Assembly: GCA_934675205.1 (NCBI GenBank)
Contig: CAKUPQ010000001.1
Coordinates: 686,497-750,496 of the forward strand
Origin: an uncultured Flavobacteriaceae bacterium
GTDB lineage: Bacteria > Bacteroidota > Bacteroidia > Flavobacteriales > Flavobacteriaceae
Reading direction: 5' to 3'
DNA length: 64,000 nucleotides
Of this stretch, positions 15,635 through 24,198 are shown one piece after another. The notes beneath the pieces were generated by a model. It had not been told where the DNA came from, did no database searches, and saw only the letters and a list, made by a program, of their open reading frames with translations. Numbering within the stretch: the stretch's first letter is position 1; each line of letters starts with the position of its first letter. A program made the translations under genes and the position numbers.

Positions 15635-15694
15635 AAATCAGAAAATGATTTATTATTCTCTAAAATTTCTTAACTTCGTACCTTAAAAAAAACG

Positions 15695-17614
15695 ATGTAT
15701 TTCAAATATCCGCAACTTCTTTACTTTCTTTTTCTGCTGATAATTCCTATCATCGTTCACTTATTTCAGTTACGGAAATTCCAAAAAGAATATTTTACAA
15801 ACGTAAAATTCCTCAAGGAATTAGACATCAAAACCCGAAAAAGTTCCCAACTCAAAAAGTGGTTGTTGCTTTTTACGAGGTTGTTTTTACTTGCTTTTAT
15901 CATTTTGGCTTTTGCTCAACCCTACTTTAAAGCCAAAGATACACAAGGGAAACACAACGAACTTTTTGTGGTTTTAGACAATTCGTATTCGATGCAAGCC
16001 AAAGGAAAACAAGGCGAAATCTTAACGCGTTCAGTTCAGGAATTGTTAGAGAATATTCCCGAAGAACAGACTTTTACGTTGCTTACTCCCGATAATTCTT
16101 TTTATGATACGGATATTCGTTCGATTCAGAAAGAGTTACAGAATTTAGGTTACAGCACAACGCCTTTTTCGATTGAAAATGAAATGGCTAAAATCAAAAC
16201 CCTGAAACCCAACAAAGGAAAAGACATCGTAATTATCACAGACGGAAAATCCTTAAAAGCACAGGATATTCAGGCTTTAGATAAGGATTACAACATTGTT
16301 TTTTCGATTCCGAAAGCGGAAAACACCTATAATGTTTCGGTTGATAGTGTGTCTATTCATCAGGTTTTGGACGAATTTTATGAACTGAAAGTCAAAATTT
16401 CGGAGTACGGAAAAAAGGCAGATGAAACTTCGGTTGCCTTGTATGACCAACGGGAATTAGTAGCCAAAACGCTACTTCCCGAAAACCAAAACGAAATTAT
16501 TTTTACCATTCCGAAAGAAGATTTTAACGGATATGTTTCGGTTGAGGATAATTCGTTAGAATATGATAATCACTATTTTTTCAGTATTTCAAAACCCGAA
16601 AAAATTAAAGTTATTGCGGTTGGAACAGCCACTAAAAACGAATTTTTATCCCGAATTTACACAGAGGAACATTTTGATTTTCAGACTTTTGAAATCAAAA
16701 CATTAGATTATAATCTAATCGAAAGCCAAAATACGGTTGTGCTGAACGAATTGGAGGAAATTCCGCAATCTTTGATTGTAACTCTGAAAGCCTTTGTCGA
16801 AAACGGAGGAAATGTGATTGTGATTCCGTCCGAAAAAGCGACTGCTCAAAATCTGACGAATTTTGCCTCACAATTCGGAAATGTGATTTTTGAACCCGTT
16901 CAAAACCATAAAAAAATGGTTACGAAAATCACGTTTGAACACCCTGTTTTCAGAAATGTATTCGAGAAAAAAACCGATAATTTTCAATATCCAAGTGTAA
17001 ATCAATCCTTTTCGGTTAAAGGAAATATCCCCTCTGTTTTGTCGTATGAAGACGGAACTGTTTTTCTGACGGAAATCAAAAAAGACATTAGTTCGGTTTA
17101 TCTATTTTCAGCTCCAATCAATAAAGAAAACAGCAATTTTCTGAATTCACCTTTGGTGGTTTTGAGTTTTTATAATATGGCTCAAAATCAGAATAATTCG
17201 GGAGTGGTAAGCCAATTTATTGCAGATGGAAATCCGTTTTTTGTAGAAGTGAATCTGTCAAAAGAACAAATCCTGAAAGTGAAAAACGAAACGGAAGAAT
17301 TTATCCCGTCTCAACAAATTTTCAACCGAAAAGTACAGCTGAATTTCAACGAATATCCGAAAAATGCAGGCAATTACGGAATCTATAAAAATGATGAATT
17401 ACTAACGAATATCGGATTCAATTATAACCGAACCGAATCGGATTTGACCCAAGATAATATTTCGGTATTGTCTGATTTTCCTCAAAAAAACATTTCGAAT
17501 ATATTCTCTGATTTACAATCCGAAAGAACCGATAACAACATTTGGAAATGGTTTGTATTGCTTGGTTTGTTATTTTTGATAATCGAAATATTGATACAGA
17601 AGTTTGTTAAGTAA
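15695..17614 (+). CDS. BatA-domain / von Willebrand factor A membrane protein
   Basis: 639 residues. The N-terminal BatA domain (FKYPQLLYFLFLLIIPIIVH, then LRKFQKEYFTNVKFLKELD) is followed by a second helix (LLLFTRLFLLAFIILAFAQP). A vWA domain starts near residue 88 with a MIDAS-like motif DNSYSM and IVIITDGKS near 178. A long middle region with VIPSEKAT-type segments resembles glutamine-amidotransferase-like folds, and a single helix (WFVLLGLLFLIIEILIQKF) ends the protein. Related proteins occur in aerotolerance (Bat) operons, but here it stands alone. The function is inferred as membrane-anchored protein-protein interaction. Confidence 0.8.
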   Translation: MYFKYPQLLYFLFLLIIPIIVHLFQLRKFQKEYFTNVKFLKELDIKTRKSSQLKKWLLLFTRLFLLAFIILAFAQPYFKAKDTQGKHNELFVVLDNSYSMQAKGKQGEILTRSVQELLENIPEEQTFTLLTPDNSFYDTDIRSIQKELQNLGYSTTPFSIENEMAKIKTLKPNKGKDIVIITDGKSLKAQDIQALDKDYNIVFSIPKAENTYNVSVDSVSIHQVLDEFYELKVKISEYGKKADETSVALYDQRELVAKTLLPENQNEIIFTIPKEDFNGYVSVEDNSLEYDNHYFFSISKPEKIKVIAVGTATKNEFLSRIYTEEHFDFQTFEIKTLDYNLIESQNTVVLNELEEIPQSLIVTLKAFVENGGNVIVIPSEKATAQNLTNFASQFGNVIFEPVQNHKKMVTKITFEHPVFRNVFEKKTDNFQYPSVNQSFSVKGNIPSVLSYEDGTVFLTEIKKDISSVYLFSAPINKENSNFLNSPLVVLSFYNMAQNQNNSGVVSQFIADGNPFFVEVNLSKEQILKVKNETEEFIPSQQIFNRKVQLNFNEYPKNAGNYGIYKNDELLTNIGFNYNRTESDLTQDNISVLSDFPQKNISNIFSDLQSERTDNNIWKWFVLLGLLFLIIEILIQKFVK

Positions 17615-17619
17615 ATTAG

Positions 17620-17682
17620 AGTCTGTTTAAAACTTGCCTTTCGGGAAAGTTTCACTATTTTTGCCTGAAAGACAAACAGACT
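17620..17682 (+). promoter_or_regulatory. promoter TTG-N19-TATTTTTG flanked by a 9-bp inverted repeat
   Basis: TTG (17634-17636), 19 bases, TATTTTTG (17656-17663): a full Bacteroidota promoter. AGTCTGTTT (17620-17628) and AAACAGACT (17674-17682) are perfect inverted repeats flanking it, the second ending three bases before the ATG at 17686. The dyad could be an operator or a chance repeat. Confidence 0.65.
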
Positions 17683-17685
17683 TTT

Positions 17686-18600
17686 ATGCTACAATTAAAC
17701 GTAAAAAACGAAACTTCAAGACTTCGTGCTGTGGTATTAGGAACGGCTCAAAGCAACGGACAGACTCCAACAGCAGATGAGGCTTACGACCCGAAATCAT
17801 TGGAACATATTTTGGCAGGAACATACCCTGTTGAACCCGATATGGTTCAGGAAATGGAAGCTTTTAATGAAGTTTTTAAAAAATATGACGTACAGGTTTA
17901 CCGTCCTGAAATCATTGAAAATTATAATCAGATTTTTTCCAGGGATATTGGTTTTGTGATTGATGATGTTTTTATCAAAGCCAACATTTTGGAAGACCGA
18001 AACCGGGAATTAGACGCAATTAATTATGTGATTGACCAGATGAATCCTGCAAAAGTTGTCCGTCCTCCCGAAGAAGTTCATATTGAGGGTGGAGATGTAA
18101 TGCTGTATAACGACCATATTTTTATCGGGACGTATAAAGGGAGTGATTACAAAAATTACATTACAGCCCGAACCAATATGGAGGGAGTTCAGTACATCGC
18201 AGCCCTTTTTCCGAATAAAATCGTAAAGGAATTTGATTTGGTAAAATCCAAAATCGAACCGAGAGATAATGCTTTGCATTTGGATTGTTGTTTTCAGCCT
18301 GTCGGGAAAAACAAAGGAATTATCTACAAATCAGGTTTCAGAGAAGAAGCCGATTATATGTATTTGGTCGATTTGTTCGGAAAAGAAAATTTATTTCATA
18401 TCACACGAGATGAAATGTATAATATGAACTCCAATATTTTTTCGATTGCTCCTGATGTAGTGGTTTCCGAAAAGAATTTTACTCGTTTAAATACTTGGTT
18501 ACGAGAAAATAACTTTATAGTTGAGGAAATTCCGTATGCAGAAATTTCAAAACAAGAGGGATTGTTGAGATGTTCGACTTTGCCTTTAATCAGAGATTAA
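17686..18600 (+). CDS. amidinotransferase-fold guanidino hydrolase (DDAH/arginine deiminase-like)
   Basis: 304 residues of the guanidino-group modifying superfamily. Visible catalytic elements are EEVHIEGGDVMLYNDHIFIG near 125-144 (acidic substrate-binding residues), the histidine in NALHLDCCFQPV near 199, and the terminal cysteine in LLRCSTLPL near 296. These are the Glu/His/Cys set of DDAH, arginine deiminase and amidinotransferases. The exact substrate is not determined, but with CtlX two genes downstream, arginine or citrulline metabolism is likely. It has its own promoter. Confidence 0.82.
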   Translation: MLQLNVKNETSRLRAVVLGTAQSNGQTPTADEAYDPKSLEHILAGTYPVEPDMVQEMEAFNEVFKKYDVQVYRPEIIENYNQIFSRDIGFVIDDVFIKANILEDRNRELDAINYVIDQMNPAKVVRPPEEVHIEGGDVMLYNDHIFIGTYKGSDYKNYITARTNMEGVQYIAALFPNKIVKEFDLVKSKIEPRDNALHLDCCFQPVGKNKGIIYKSGFREEADYMYLVDLFGKENLFHITRDEMYNMNSNIFSIAPDVVVSEKNFTRLNTWLRENNFIVEEIPYAEISKQEGLLRCSTLPLIRD

Positions 18601-18613
18601 AAACAAATATCTA

Positions 18614-19441
18614 ATGAAAACATATTTTAAAATAGCTTTTGTTTTTCTGTCTTTAATGGGCTATGCTCAAAAAGAAAACACGAAAACTGAAGAATTTTTT
18701 GAGTTGATAGAATGTGAAAATATTGTAACTAATGTGTTTTCTGCGATTGAATTGTCTATAAAAGAACAGACCAAAACCATTTTTGAAAACTATGGGTTAG
18801 ATTTCAATAAGAAAGAAGATGTTGAAATATTTGATGAATTTTTATCGAACGAAATACAGGCTTTCAGTAGCCAAACATATTATAATCTTTTAGATATTTA
18901 CTCAACAAAATATTCTACAAGTGATATTGAAAAGTTTATTAAACTACAAAAAAATAAAAACTATAAAGGCTCTGTATTAGAAGATTCTAAACTCAAAGCA
19001 GAGTTAAGTAAATTAGTAACAGATTACGAAAATATTCTGTATGAAGATATTATTCTTGTTTTAGAAAGAATAAAAGCAAAGTCTAAACCTCTTACAATAA
19101 GTGTTTTTATAGATAAAAAACCTGTTCAGGATAAAAACATTTCGTTGGATTTAATTCTTACTCTATTTGAGGGTAATTCATTTTCTATATTTGACAAAAA
19201 CAATTATGAGCTGTCATTACCTGAAAATTTTGACTATGACAAAATCAAATCTCTGACTATAATTTACAATAATAAAGAGTATGTTATTGAAAGATATAAT
19301 AAGTCGTTCCCAAGAGAAATACAAGACTTAACAAGCCCTCTTTCAATAAAAAGTTTTACCGAACATTCTTCTTGGATTTTAAAAATTGACACAGATAAGA
19401 TGATATTAGAAAACAACATAACAACAGAGATTCATTTGTAA
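18614..19441 (+). CDS. secreted or periplasmic protein of unknown function
   Basis: 275 residues with a signal peptide (MKTYFKIAFVFLSLMGYAQ, cleavage after AQ). The N-terminal half is helical, with alternating acidic and hydrophobic residues (about residues 25-155: ELIECENIVTNVFSAIELSI...FIKLQKNKNYKG), faintly like DUF2059. The C-terminal half has strand-like segments (LTISVFIDKKPVQDKNISLD). I do not recognise a family with confidence. It is 13 bases after the DDAH-like gene and 50 bases before ctlX, so it may be co-expressed with them. Its base composition is more AT-rich than both. Confidence 0.6.
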   Translation: MKTYFKIAFVFLSLMGYAQKENTKTEEFFELIECENIVTNVFSAIELSIKEQTKTIFENYGLDFNKKEDVEIFDEFLSNEIQAFSSQTYYNLLDIYSTKYSTSDIEKFIKLQKNKNYKGSVLEDSKLKAELSKLVTDYENILYEDIILVLERIKAKSKPLTISVFIDKKPVQDKNISLDLILTLFEGNSFSIFDKNNYELSLPENFDYDKIKSLTIIYNNKEYVIERYNKSFPREIQDLTSPLSIKSFTEHSSWILKIDTDKMILENNITTEIHL

Positions 19442-19491
19442 TTTTCCTTACAGAACAGACCATCTTATATAACTAAAACAAAAAAACAAAA

Positions 19492-20427
19492 ATGAAACAA
19501 ACCACAAACACCATATTAATGATTCGTCCTGTTGCATTCCGAATGAATGAGCAGACAGCTGTAAACAATTATTACCAAAAAGTTTTGGATAATCTTTCTC
19601 CGAAAGATGCCAACAAAAAAGCACAAGAAGAATTTGATGCTTTTGTGGAAAAGCTACGAGCAGTCGGAGTAAGCGTAATTGTTGTAGATGATACGCATAT
19701 TCCCGATACTCCCGATAGTATTTTTCCGAATAACTGGATTTCGTTTCACCAAAACGGAGATGTAATTCTGTATCCGATGTTTGCCGAAAACCGAAGACAG
19801 GAACGTAGGGAAGACATTTTGGACATCATCGAAGAAAACGGATTTTTAATCGAAAACGTAACCGATTATACCTTAGCTGAGGAGGCAAATATGTTTTTGG
19901 AAGGAACCGGAAGTATTTTGTTGGACAGAGCCAATGCAAAGGCTTATTGTGCTTTATCTCCGAGAGCTGACGAAGAATTATTCATCGAATTTTGTGAAGA
20001 CCAGGATTTAGCTCCTATTATTTTCCATTCCTATCAAACCGTAAACGGGAAAAGAGAATTGATTTACCATACCAACGTAATGATGTGTTTGGGAGAAAAA
20101 TTTGCTGTGATTTGTGCTGATACGATTGATGACAAACAAGAGCGGAAATTGGTTTTGGATTCGCTAAAATCAGACGGAAAAGAGGTAATTCTGATAACCG
20201 AAGACCAAGTGAATAATTTTGCCGGAAATATGCTCGAAGTAAAAGGAGCAAATGACAAAAGCTATTTGGTCATGAGCAAATCGGCTCACGAGAGCTTAAC
20301 CAAAGACCAAATTTCAAAAATCGAAAAGTATTCCGAGATTCTATCTTCTTCGCTTGATGTAATTGAGGCTTGTGGAGGAGGAAGTGCAAGATGTATGATG
20401 GCAGAAGTTTTTCTTCCGAAAGCATAA
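19492..20427 (+). CDS. ctlX: citrulline utilization hydrolase CtlX
   Basis: 311 residues, superfamily of guanidino-modifying enzymes. Motifs: IRPVAFRMNEQTAVNNYYQK near the N-terminus, DDTHIPDTPDSIFPNNWISF (about 64-83), FLEGTGSILLDRANAKAYCA near 134-153, the histidine in IYHTNVMMCLGEKFAVICAD near 189-208, and the nucleophilic cysteine in CGGGSARCMMAEVFLP near the end. This pattern is the CtlX family, linked to citrulline use. It lies in tandem with the DDAH-like gene, a pairing that suggests a shared pathway. Confidence 0.88.
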   Translation: MKQTTNTILMIRPVAFRMNEQTAVNNYYQKVLDNLSPKDANKKAQEEFDAFVEKLRAVGVSVIVVDDTHIPDTPDSIFPNNWISFHQNGDVILYPMFAENRRQERREDILDIIEENGFLIENVTDYTLAEEANMFLEGTGSILLDRANAKAYCALSPRADEELFIEFCEDQDLAPIIFHSYQTVNGKRELIYHTNVMMCLGEKFAVICADTIDDKQERKLVLDSLKSDGKEVILITEDQVNNFAGNMLEVKGANDKSYLVMSKSAHESLTKDQISKIEKYSEILSSSLDVIEACGGGSARCMMAEVFLPKA

Positions 20428-20515
20428 TTTCGAAAAAGAACAGAAAATTTTTAACAATTAACCGGTAGCAATTAATCAAAAAAGACCTACTTTTGAATTA
20501 CTAAATCTCTGAAAG

Positions 20516-21235
20516 ATGAAAAAATCAGGATATTTATTTTTGTTTGTTTTGTTTGTGGTTACAGCCTGTACGGAAAAACCCGAACCCCCGAAAGTTACGT
20601 ATCAGGAACCGACTTCGACTAAACCCGAAGTAAAAATTGATACTGCTCAAATCAAAGTAGCCGATTTGCCTGTGCTGATGGAGGGAACTAAATACCTGAT
20701 TCACGCAATCGGAGATGTTCGTTTGTATGATAACCGTTCTTCAAAATACGGTTCGAGCAAAACGAATTCCGTAAGTTACTCTATTTCAAACTACAACCGA
20801 TTTGAATTGACAGGATATTTGAGCAATCTGAAATTTCAGCATTTAGATTCCACAATTACAAAAACCCTGACAGACAAGGTTGTCGAAATCCATACCGTTA
20901 CTTATCTTGACGAAATTTCCAAAAAGCTAAACAAAGGAATTTTGGTTTATACTTTGGTTGATGATGATACCAACCGAGATAGAAAGATTGATGCCAACGA
21001 TATCAAAACACTTTATATAAGCCAAATAGACGGAGATAACTTTGTTAAACTTTCGGCTGATTTGGAAGAACTTATTGATTGGAATACGATTGAAATTCAG
21101 AATCGTTTGTATTTCCGAACGATTGAAGACATCAACAAAAACGGAAGTTTTGACAAAAATGATTTGATGCACTACTATTATGTGGACTTAAAAAATCCGA
21201 CTTGGGAAGCGGTTAAATATAACCCGTTTGAGTAA
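20516..21235 (+). CDS. lipoprotein with two EF-hand-like loops, unknown function
   Basis: 239 residues. A lipoprotein signal (YLFLFVLFVVTACTEKP, lipobox cysteine near residue 18) is followed by a proline-rich linker. The C-terminal half has two calcium-loop-like motifs: DDDTNRDRKIDANDIKTLYI (about 146-165) and IEDINKNGSFDKNDLMHYYY (about 204-223). Both have the D-x-[DN]-x-[DN]-G/R-x-[IF]-D pattern of EF-hand or dockerin loops. It likely sits on the periplasmic or outer-membrane face. No close family is recognised. Confidence 0.7.
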   Translation: MKKSGYLFLFVLFVVTACTEKPEPPKVTYQEPTSTKPEVKIDTAQIKVADLPVLMEGTKYLIHAIGDVRLYDNRSSKYGSSKTNSVSYSISNYNRFELTGYLSNLKFQHLDSTITKTLTDKVVEIHTVTYLDEISKKLNKGILVYTLVDDDTNRDRKIDANDIKTLYISQIDGDNFVKLSADLEELIDWNTIEIQNRLYFRTIEDINKNGSFDKNDLMHYYYVDLKNPTWEAVKYNPFE

Positions 21236-21260
21236 AGCAATCCATAAAGAGAAAGTTAAA

Positions 21261-21554
21261 ATGAAAACAATCAACATGCCACAAAACAGAGTTGTCCCAA
21301 AAATACTTTTTAGCTTTAATCTGTTCTTTTTGGTTGTCTGGCTATCTGTAAAAATCATTGGTAATGTTTATAATTATGCTTTTGTAGGAGTTTTATATGA
21401 ACTGCTTTGGTTTCCTGCTCTCGGGGCATTTTTTATTGCTGTTTTAGGGGCATTATTATTTTGGATAAATGATGCTTTTCGTTTAAATTCGATTTATTTC
21501 CGTTTACTCGGATTTTCCTTAATTTTATTGACACTTTTGTTTTGGTTGAACTAA
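21261..21554 (+). CDS. small three-helix membrane protein, unknown function
   Basis: 97 residues from MKTINMPQNRVVPKILFSFN, with helices at about 14-33 (ILFSFNLFFLVVWLSVKIIG), 44-65 (LLWFPALGAFFIAVLGALLFW) and 74-96 (FRLLGFSLILLTLLFWLN). I chose the ATG at 21261 instead of 21228 because the latter overlaps the upstream stop by 8 bases and adds a charged segment. I recognise no family. Confidence 0.55.
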   Translation: MKTINMPQNRVVPKILFSFNLFFLVVWLSVKIIGNVYNYAFVGVLYELLWFPALGAFFIAVLGALLFWINDAFRLNSIYFRLLGFSLILLTLLFWLN

Positions 21555-21595
21555 ATATTTATACTTTCCTTATGAAGTTTAATATTTAAAAACTT

Positions 21596-21603
21596 TACTT
21601 TTG
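21596..21603 (+). promoter_or_regulatory. -7 element TACTTTTG for the polyprenol glycosyltransferase gene
   Basis: TACTTTTG fits TAnnTTTG, 18 bases before the ATG at 21622. No TTG is seen at standard spacing upstream. Confidence 0.45.
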
Positions 21604-21621
21604 CTTGTTTACTTTTAATGA

Positions 21622-22347
21622 ATGAACAAAAAAGTTGTCATAATTCCGACTTATAACGAAATCGAAAACATCGAAATCATCATTCGGGCTGTCTTTACTT
21701 TGGATACGGATTTCGATGTTTTGATTGTTGATGATAATTCCCCTGACGGAACGTTTAAAAAAGTACAGGAACTTCAAAGCGAATTTTCCGAAAGACTTTT
21801 TTTGGAAATAAGACCAAAAAAATCAGGATTAGGCAGTGCTTACGTTCACGGATTTAAGTGGGCTTTAGCCCATAGCTACGATTATATTTTTGAAATGGAT
21901 GCAGATTTTTCGCACAATCCGAATGATTTGGAAAAATTATACTTGGCTTGTTCCGAAAAAAATGCAGATATGACAATTGGTTCGAGATATGTAACGGGAG
22001 TAAATGTTGTGAATTGGCCACTGTCAAGAGTACTTTTGTCTTATTTTGCATCGGTTTATGTGCGAATTATTACGGGAATGAAAATCCACGATACAACTGC
22101 GGGTTTTGTCTGCTACAAACGAAAGGTTCTCGAAAGCATTAACCTCGACAAAATCAAATTCGTAGGATATGCGTTCCAAATCGAAATGAAATACAGGGCT
22201 TTTGCAAAAGGCTTTTCTCTTGTTGAAGTTCCGATAATCTTTACCGACCGAACCAAAGGAGAGTCCAAGATGAGTTCGGGAATTATCAAAGAAGCTGTTT
22301 TCGGAGTGATTTCACTACGGATAAAAAAGTTGTTCGGAAAACTCTAA
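21622..22347 (+). CDS. polyprenol monophosphomannose synthase-like GT2 glycosyltransferase
   Basis: 241 residues, GT-A fold. VVIIPTYNEIENIEIIIRAV at the N-terminus, DVLIVDDNSPDGT (about 33-45), the DxD-type metal motif in EMDADFSHNP near 92-101, GSRYVTGVNVVNWPLSR and FTDRTKGESKMS are the DPM1 family signature. It probably transfers a sugar from NDP-sugar to a polyprenyl phosphate on the cytoplasmic face. There is no C-terminal membrane domain, so it is the short soluble or peripheral type. Its stop touches the stop of the convergent TPR gene with no gap. Confidence 0.9.
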   Translation: MNKKVVIIPTYNEIENIEIIIRAVFTLDTDFDVLIVDDNSPDGTFKKVQELQSEFSERLFLEIRPKKSGLGSAYVHGFKWALAHSYDYIFEMDADFSHNPNDLEKLYLACSEKNADMTIGSRYVTGVNVVNWPLSRVLLSYFASVYVRIITGMKIHDTTAGFVCYKRKVLESINLDKIKFVGYAFQIEMKYRAFAKGFSLVEVPIIFTDRTKGESKMSSGIIKEAVFGVISLRIKKLFGKL

Positions 22348-22863
22348 TCAGATTCTTTTCATTTGCTCTTTCATTTGAGCAATCTGTTCTTTAAGCATAT
22401 TTTGCTTGTCTAACTTTTTGGCTTCGTTCAGAAGTAATGTTGCCTCTTGCTTACGTCTTTTGGTCATTGCGATTCCGGCTAAATTCAATTTTGCCAAAGC
22501 CAAATCAGCATTCATATTAAGGCCTAATTCTACCGCTTTTCTGAAGTGTTTTTCAGCCTGATTCAAATTGGTCTGAACCACCATAAGTCCGTTCAGATAA
22601 TAATAATATCCTTGCTGTTTTTTGACCAAAGCCCCCTCGGGATTTTTGATTTTGTTCAGCCATTTTTGAGCTCCTGCAAAATCTTGTTTACGCAATTTTA
22701 GAAATGCGAGTATGATGATTTCGTTTTTGAAATACAGCAAAATCACAATCAGAGCAATCAGAATTAAAAAGATTCCGTTTCCGATGTTGTTTTCGGTAAA
22801 TTGCCAAATAGCAGTAGCAAACAGCAGAACAGCTAAAGCAAGTTTAATGTTTTTATGGAGCAT
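22348..22863 (-). CDS. TPR-like membrane protein
   Basis: 171 residues. Two N-terminal helices (ALAVLLFATAIWQF and GIFLILIALIVILLYFK, about 8-22 and 29-46) are followed by a tetratricopeptide-like helical array of about three repeats: KWLNKIKNPEGALVKKQQGY, then LNQAEKHFRKAVELGLNMNA and LAKLNLAGIAMTKRRKQEAT. It likely anchors a small TPR scaffold to the inner membrane, facing the cytoplasm. No specific partner can be inferred. Confidence 0.7.
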   Translation of the reverse strand: MLHKNIKLALAVLLFATAIWQFTENNIGNGIFLILIALIVILLYFKNEIIILAFLKLRKQDFAGAQKWLNKIKNPEGALVKKQQGYYYYLNGLMVVQTNLNQAEKHFRKAVELGLNMNADLALAKLNLAGIAMTKRRKQEATLLLNEAKKLDKQNMLKEQIAQMKEQMKRI

Positions 22864-22889
22864 TTTTTCGGTTTTTAAACTTCAAGGTG

Positions 22890-22897
22890 CAAAGATA
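22890..22897 (-). promoter_or_regulatory. -7 element TATCTTTG for the TPR membrane gene
   Basis: Minus-strand TATCTTTG followed by GCACC, 26 bases before the start at 22863. A -33 TTG is not evident. Confidence 0.45.
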
Positions 22898-22966
22898 CTA
22901 TATTATTGTTGAATCTCCGAAAGGTAAATCTTTAAAAAAACATATCTATACTTTCTCAAAAATATT

Positions 22967-22974
22967 TATCTTTG
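22967..22974 (+). promoter_or_regulatory. -7 element TATCTTTG for ricT-gldH-PBP1
   Basis: TATCTTTG lies 63 bases before the ricT ATG. The transcript leader would include a short perfect hairpin ATCCCA/TGGGAT near 22999-23015. Confidence 0.45.
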
Positions 22975-23037
22975 CTTGTTATAAACAAATGAATTTCTAT
23001 CCCATTTTTTGGGATTCTATATAAAGAAAGGTAAGAT

Positions 23038-24198
23038 ATGGCTTGTGCAAGTTGCTCGACAAAAGACGGCTCTGCCCCGAAAGGTTGTAATAACCACGGA
23101 AGTTGCGGAACGGACTCTTGTAATAAATTATCGGTTTTTGATTGGTTATCCAATATGTCATCTTCGATTCAGTCGCAGTTTGACGGAGTTGAGATACGAT
23201 TCAAAAACTCCCGAAAAGAATTTTTCAGAAATACCGAAAACCTCTCTTTGGCTATCGGAGACGTGGTAGCTACGGAGGCTTCTCCCGGACACGACATCGG
23301 AGTTGTTACACTCACAGGAGAACTAGTTAAGATTCAGATGAAGAAAAAGGGAATAAATCCTGATGATATACTCCCGAAAGTTTATCGTAAAGCAAATCAA
23401 AGAGATATTGACGTTTGGAGCGAATTCCGAAAAAAAGAAGAAAAAGTACAGATTCGTGCTCGTGAAATTGCCATTGCATTGAAATTGGAAATGAAAATTT
23501 CGGATATTGAATTTCAGGGAGATGGCTCGAAAGCTATTTTCTATTATACGGCAAACGAAAGAGTTGATTTTCGTCAGTTGATTAAGGAATTTGCAACGGA
23601 ATTCAGAACCCGAATCGAGATGAAACAAATCGGTTTTCGTCAGGAAGCATCAAGGCTTGGAGGAATTGGGTCGTGTGGTCGGGAACTTTGTTGTTCGACT
23701 TGGCTTACGGATTTCAGAAGTGTAAATACTTCTGCCGCACGTTATCAGCAGTTGAGCCTGAATCCTCAAAAGCTGGCAGGACAATGCGGAAAACTCAAAT
23801 GTTGTCTGAACTACGAATTAGACAGCTATATGGATGCTCTTAAAGATTTTCCGAGTGCCGATACGGTATTGAAAACCGAAAAAGGCGATGCGTATTGTCA
23901 GAAAATAGATATTTTCAAGGAACTGATGTGGTTTGTATATAAAGAAAATTCGGCTAATTGGTATGTATTGCCGGTTTCAAAAGTCAAAGAAATTTTGGAT
24001 TTGAACAAACAAGGAAAAAAGATTGAAACTGTGGAAGATTACACAGTTGAAACACAATCTTCCGAAGAAGTTGATTTCAAAGATACCATAGGGCAAGAAA
24101 GTATTACTCGTTTTGATACTCCGAAAAACAAGAATAAAAACCGAAATAAAAACAAAAACCGCAAACACAATCACAAGAAGAATGAGAAGAATACTTAA
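23038..24198 (+). CDS. ricT: PSP1-domain regulatory iron-sulfur protein RicT
   Basis: 386 residues. A cysteine-rich N-terminus (MACASCSTKDGSAPKGCNNH, then CGTDSCNKL) precedes the PSP1 domain core (about 60-270): VVATEASPGHDIGVVTLTGE, RQEASRLGGIGSCGRELCCS and LAGQCGKLKCCLNYELDSYM. A lysine/asparagine-rich basic tail (NKNRNKNKNRKHNHKKNEK) ends it. In Bacillus, RicT (YaaT) belongs to the Ric complex that affects RNA processing; its role in Bacteroidota is not established. The stop overlaps the gldH start region by 17 bases. Confidence 0.85.
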   Translation: MACASCSTKDGSAPKGCNNHGSCGTDSCNKLSVFDWLSNMSSSIQSQFDGVEIRFKNSRKEFFRNTENLSLAIGDVVATEASPGHDIGVVTLTGELVKIQMKKKGINPDDILPKVYRKANQRDIDVWSEFRKKEEKVQIRAREIAIALKLEMKISDIEFQGDGSKAIFYYTANERVDFRQLIKEFATEFRTRIEMKQIGFRQEASRLGGIGSCGRELCCSTWLTDFRSVNTSAARYQQLSLNPQKLAGQCGKLKCCLNYELDSYMDALKDFPSADTVLKTEKGDAYCQKIDIFKELMWFVYKENSANWYVLPVSKVKEILDLNKQGKKIETVEDYTVETQSSEEVDFKDTIGQESITRFDTPKNKNKNRNKNKNRKHNHKKNEKNT

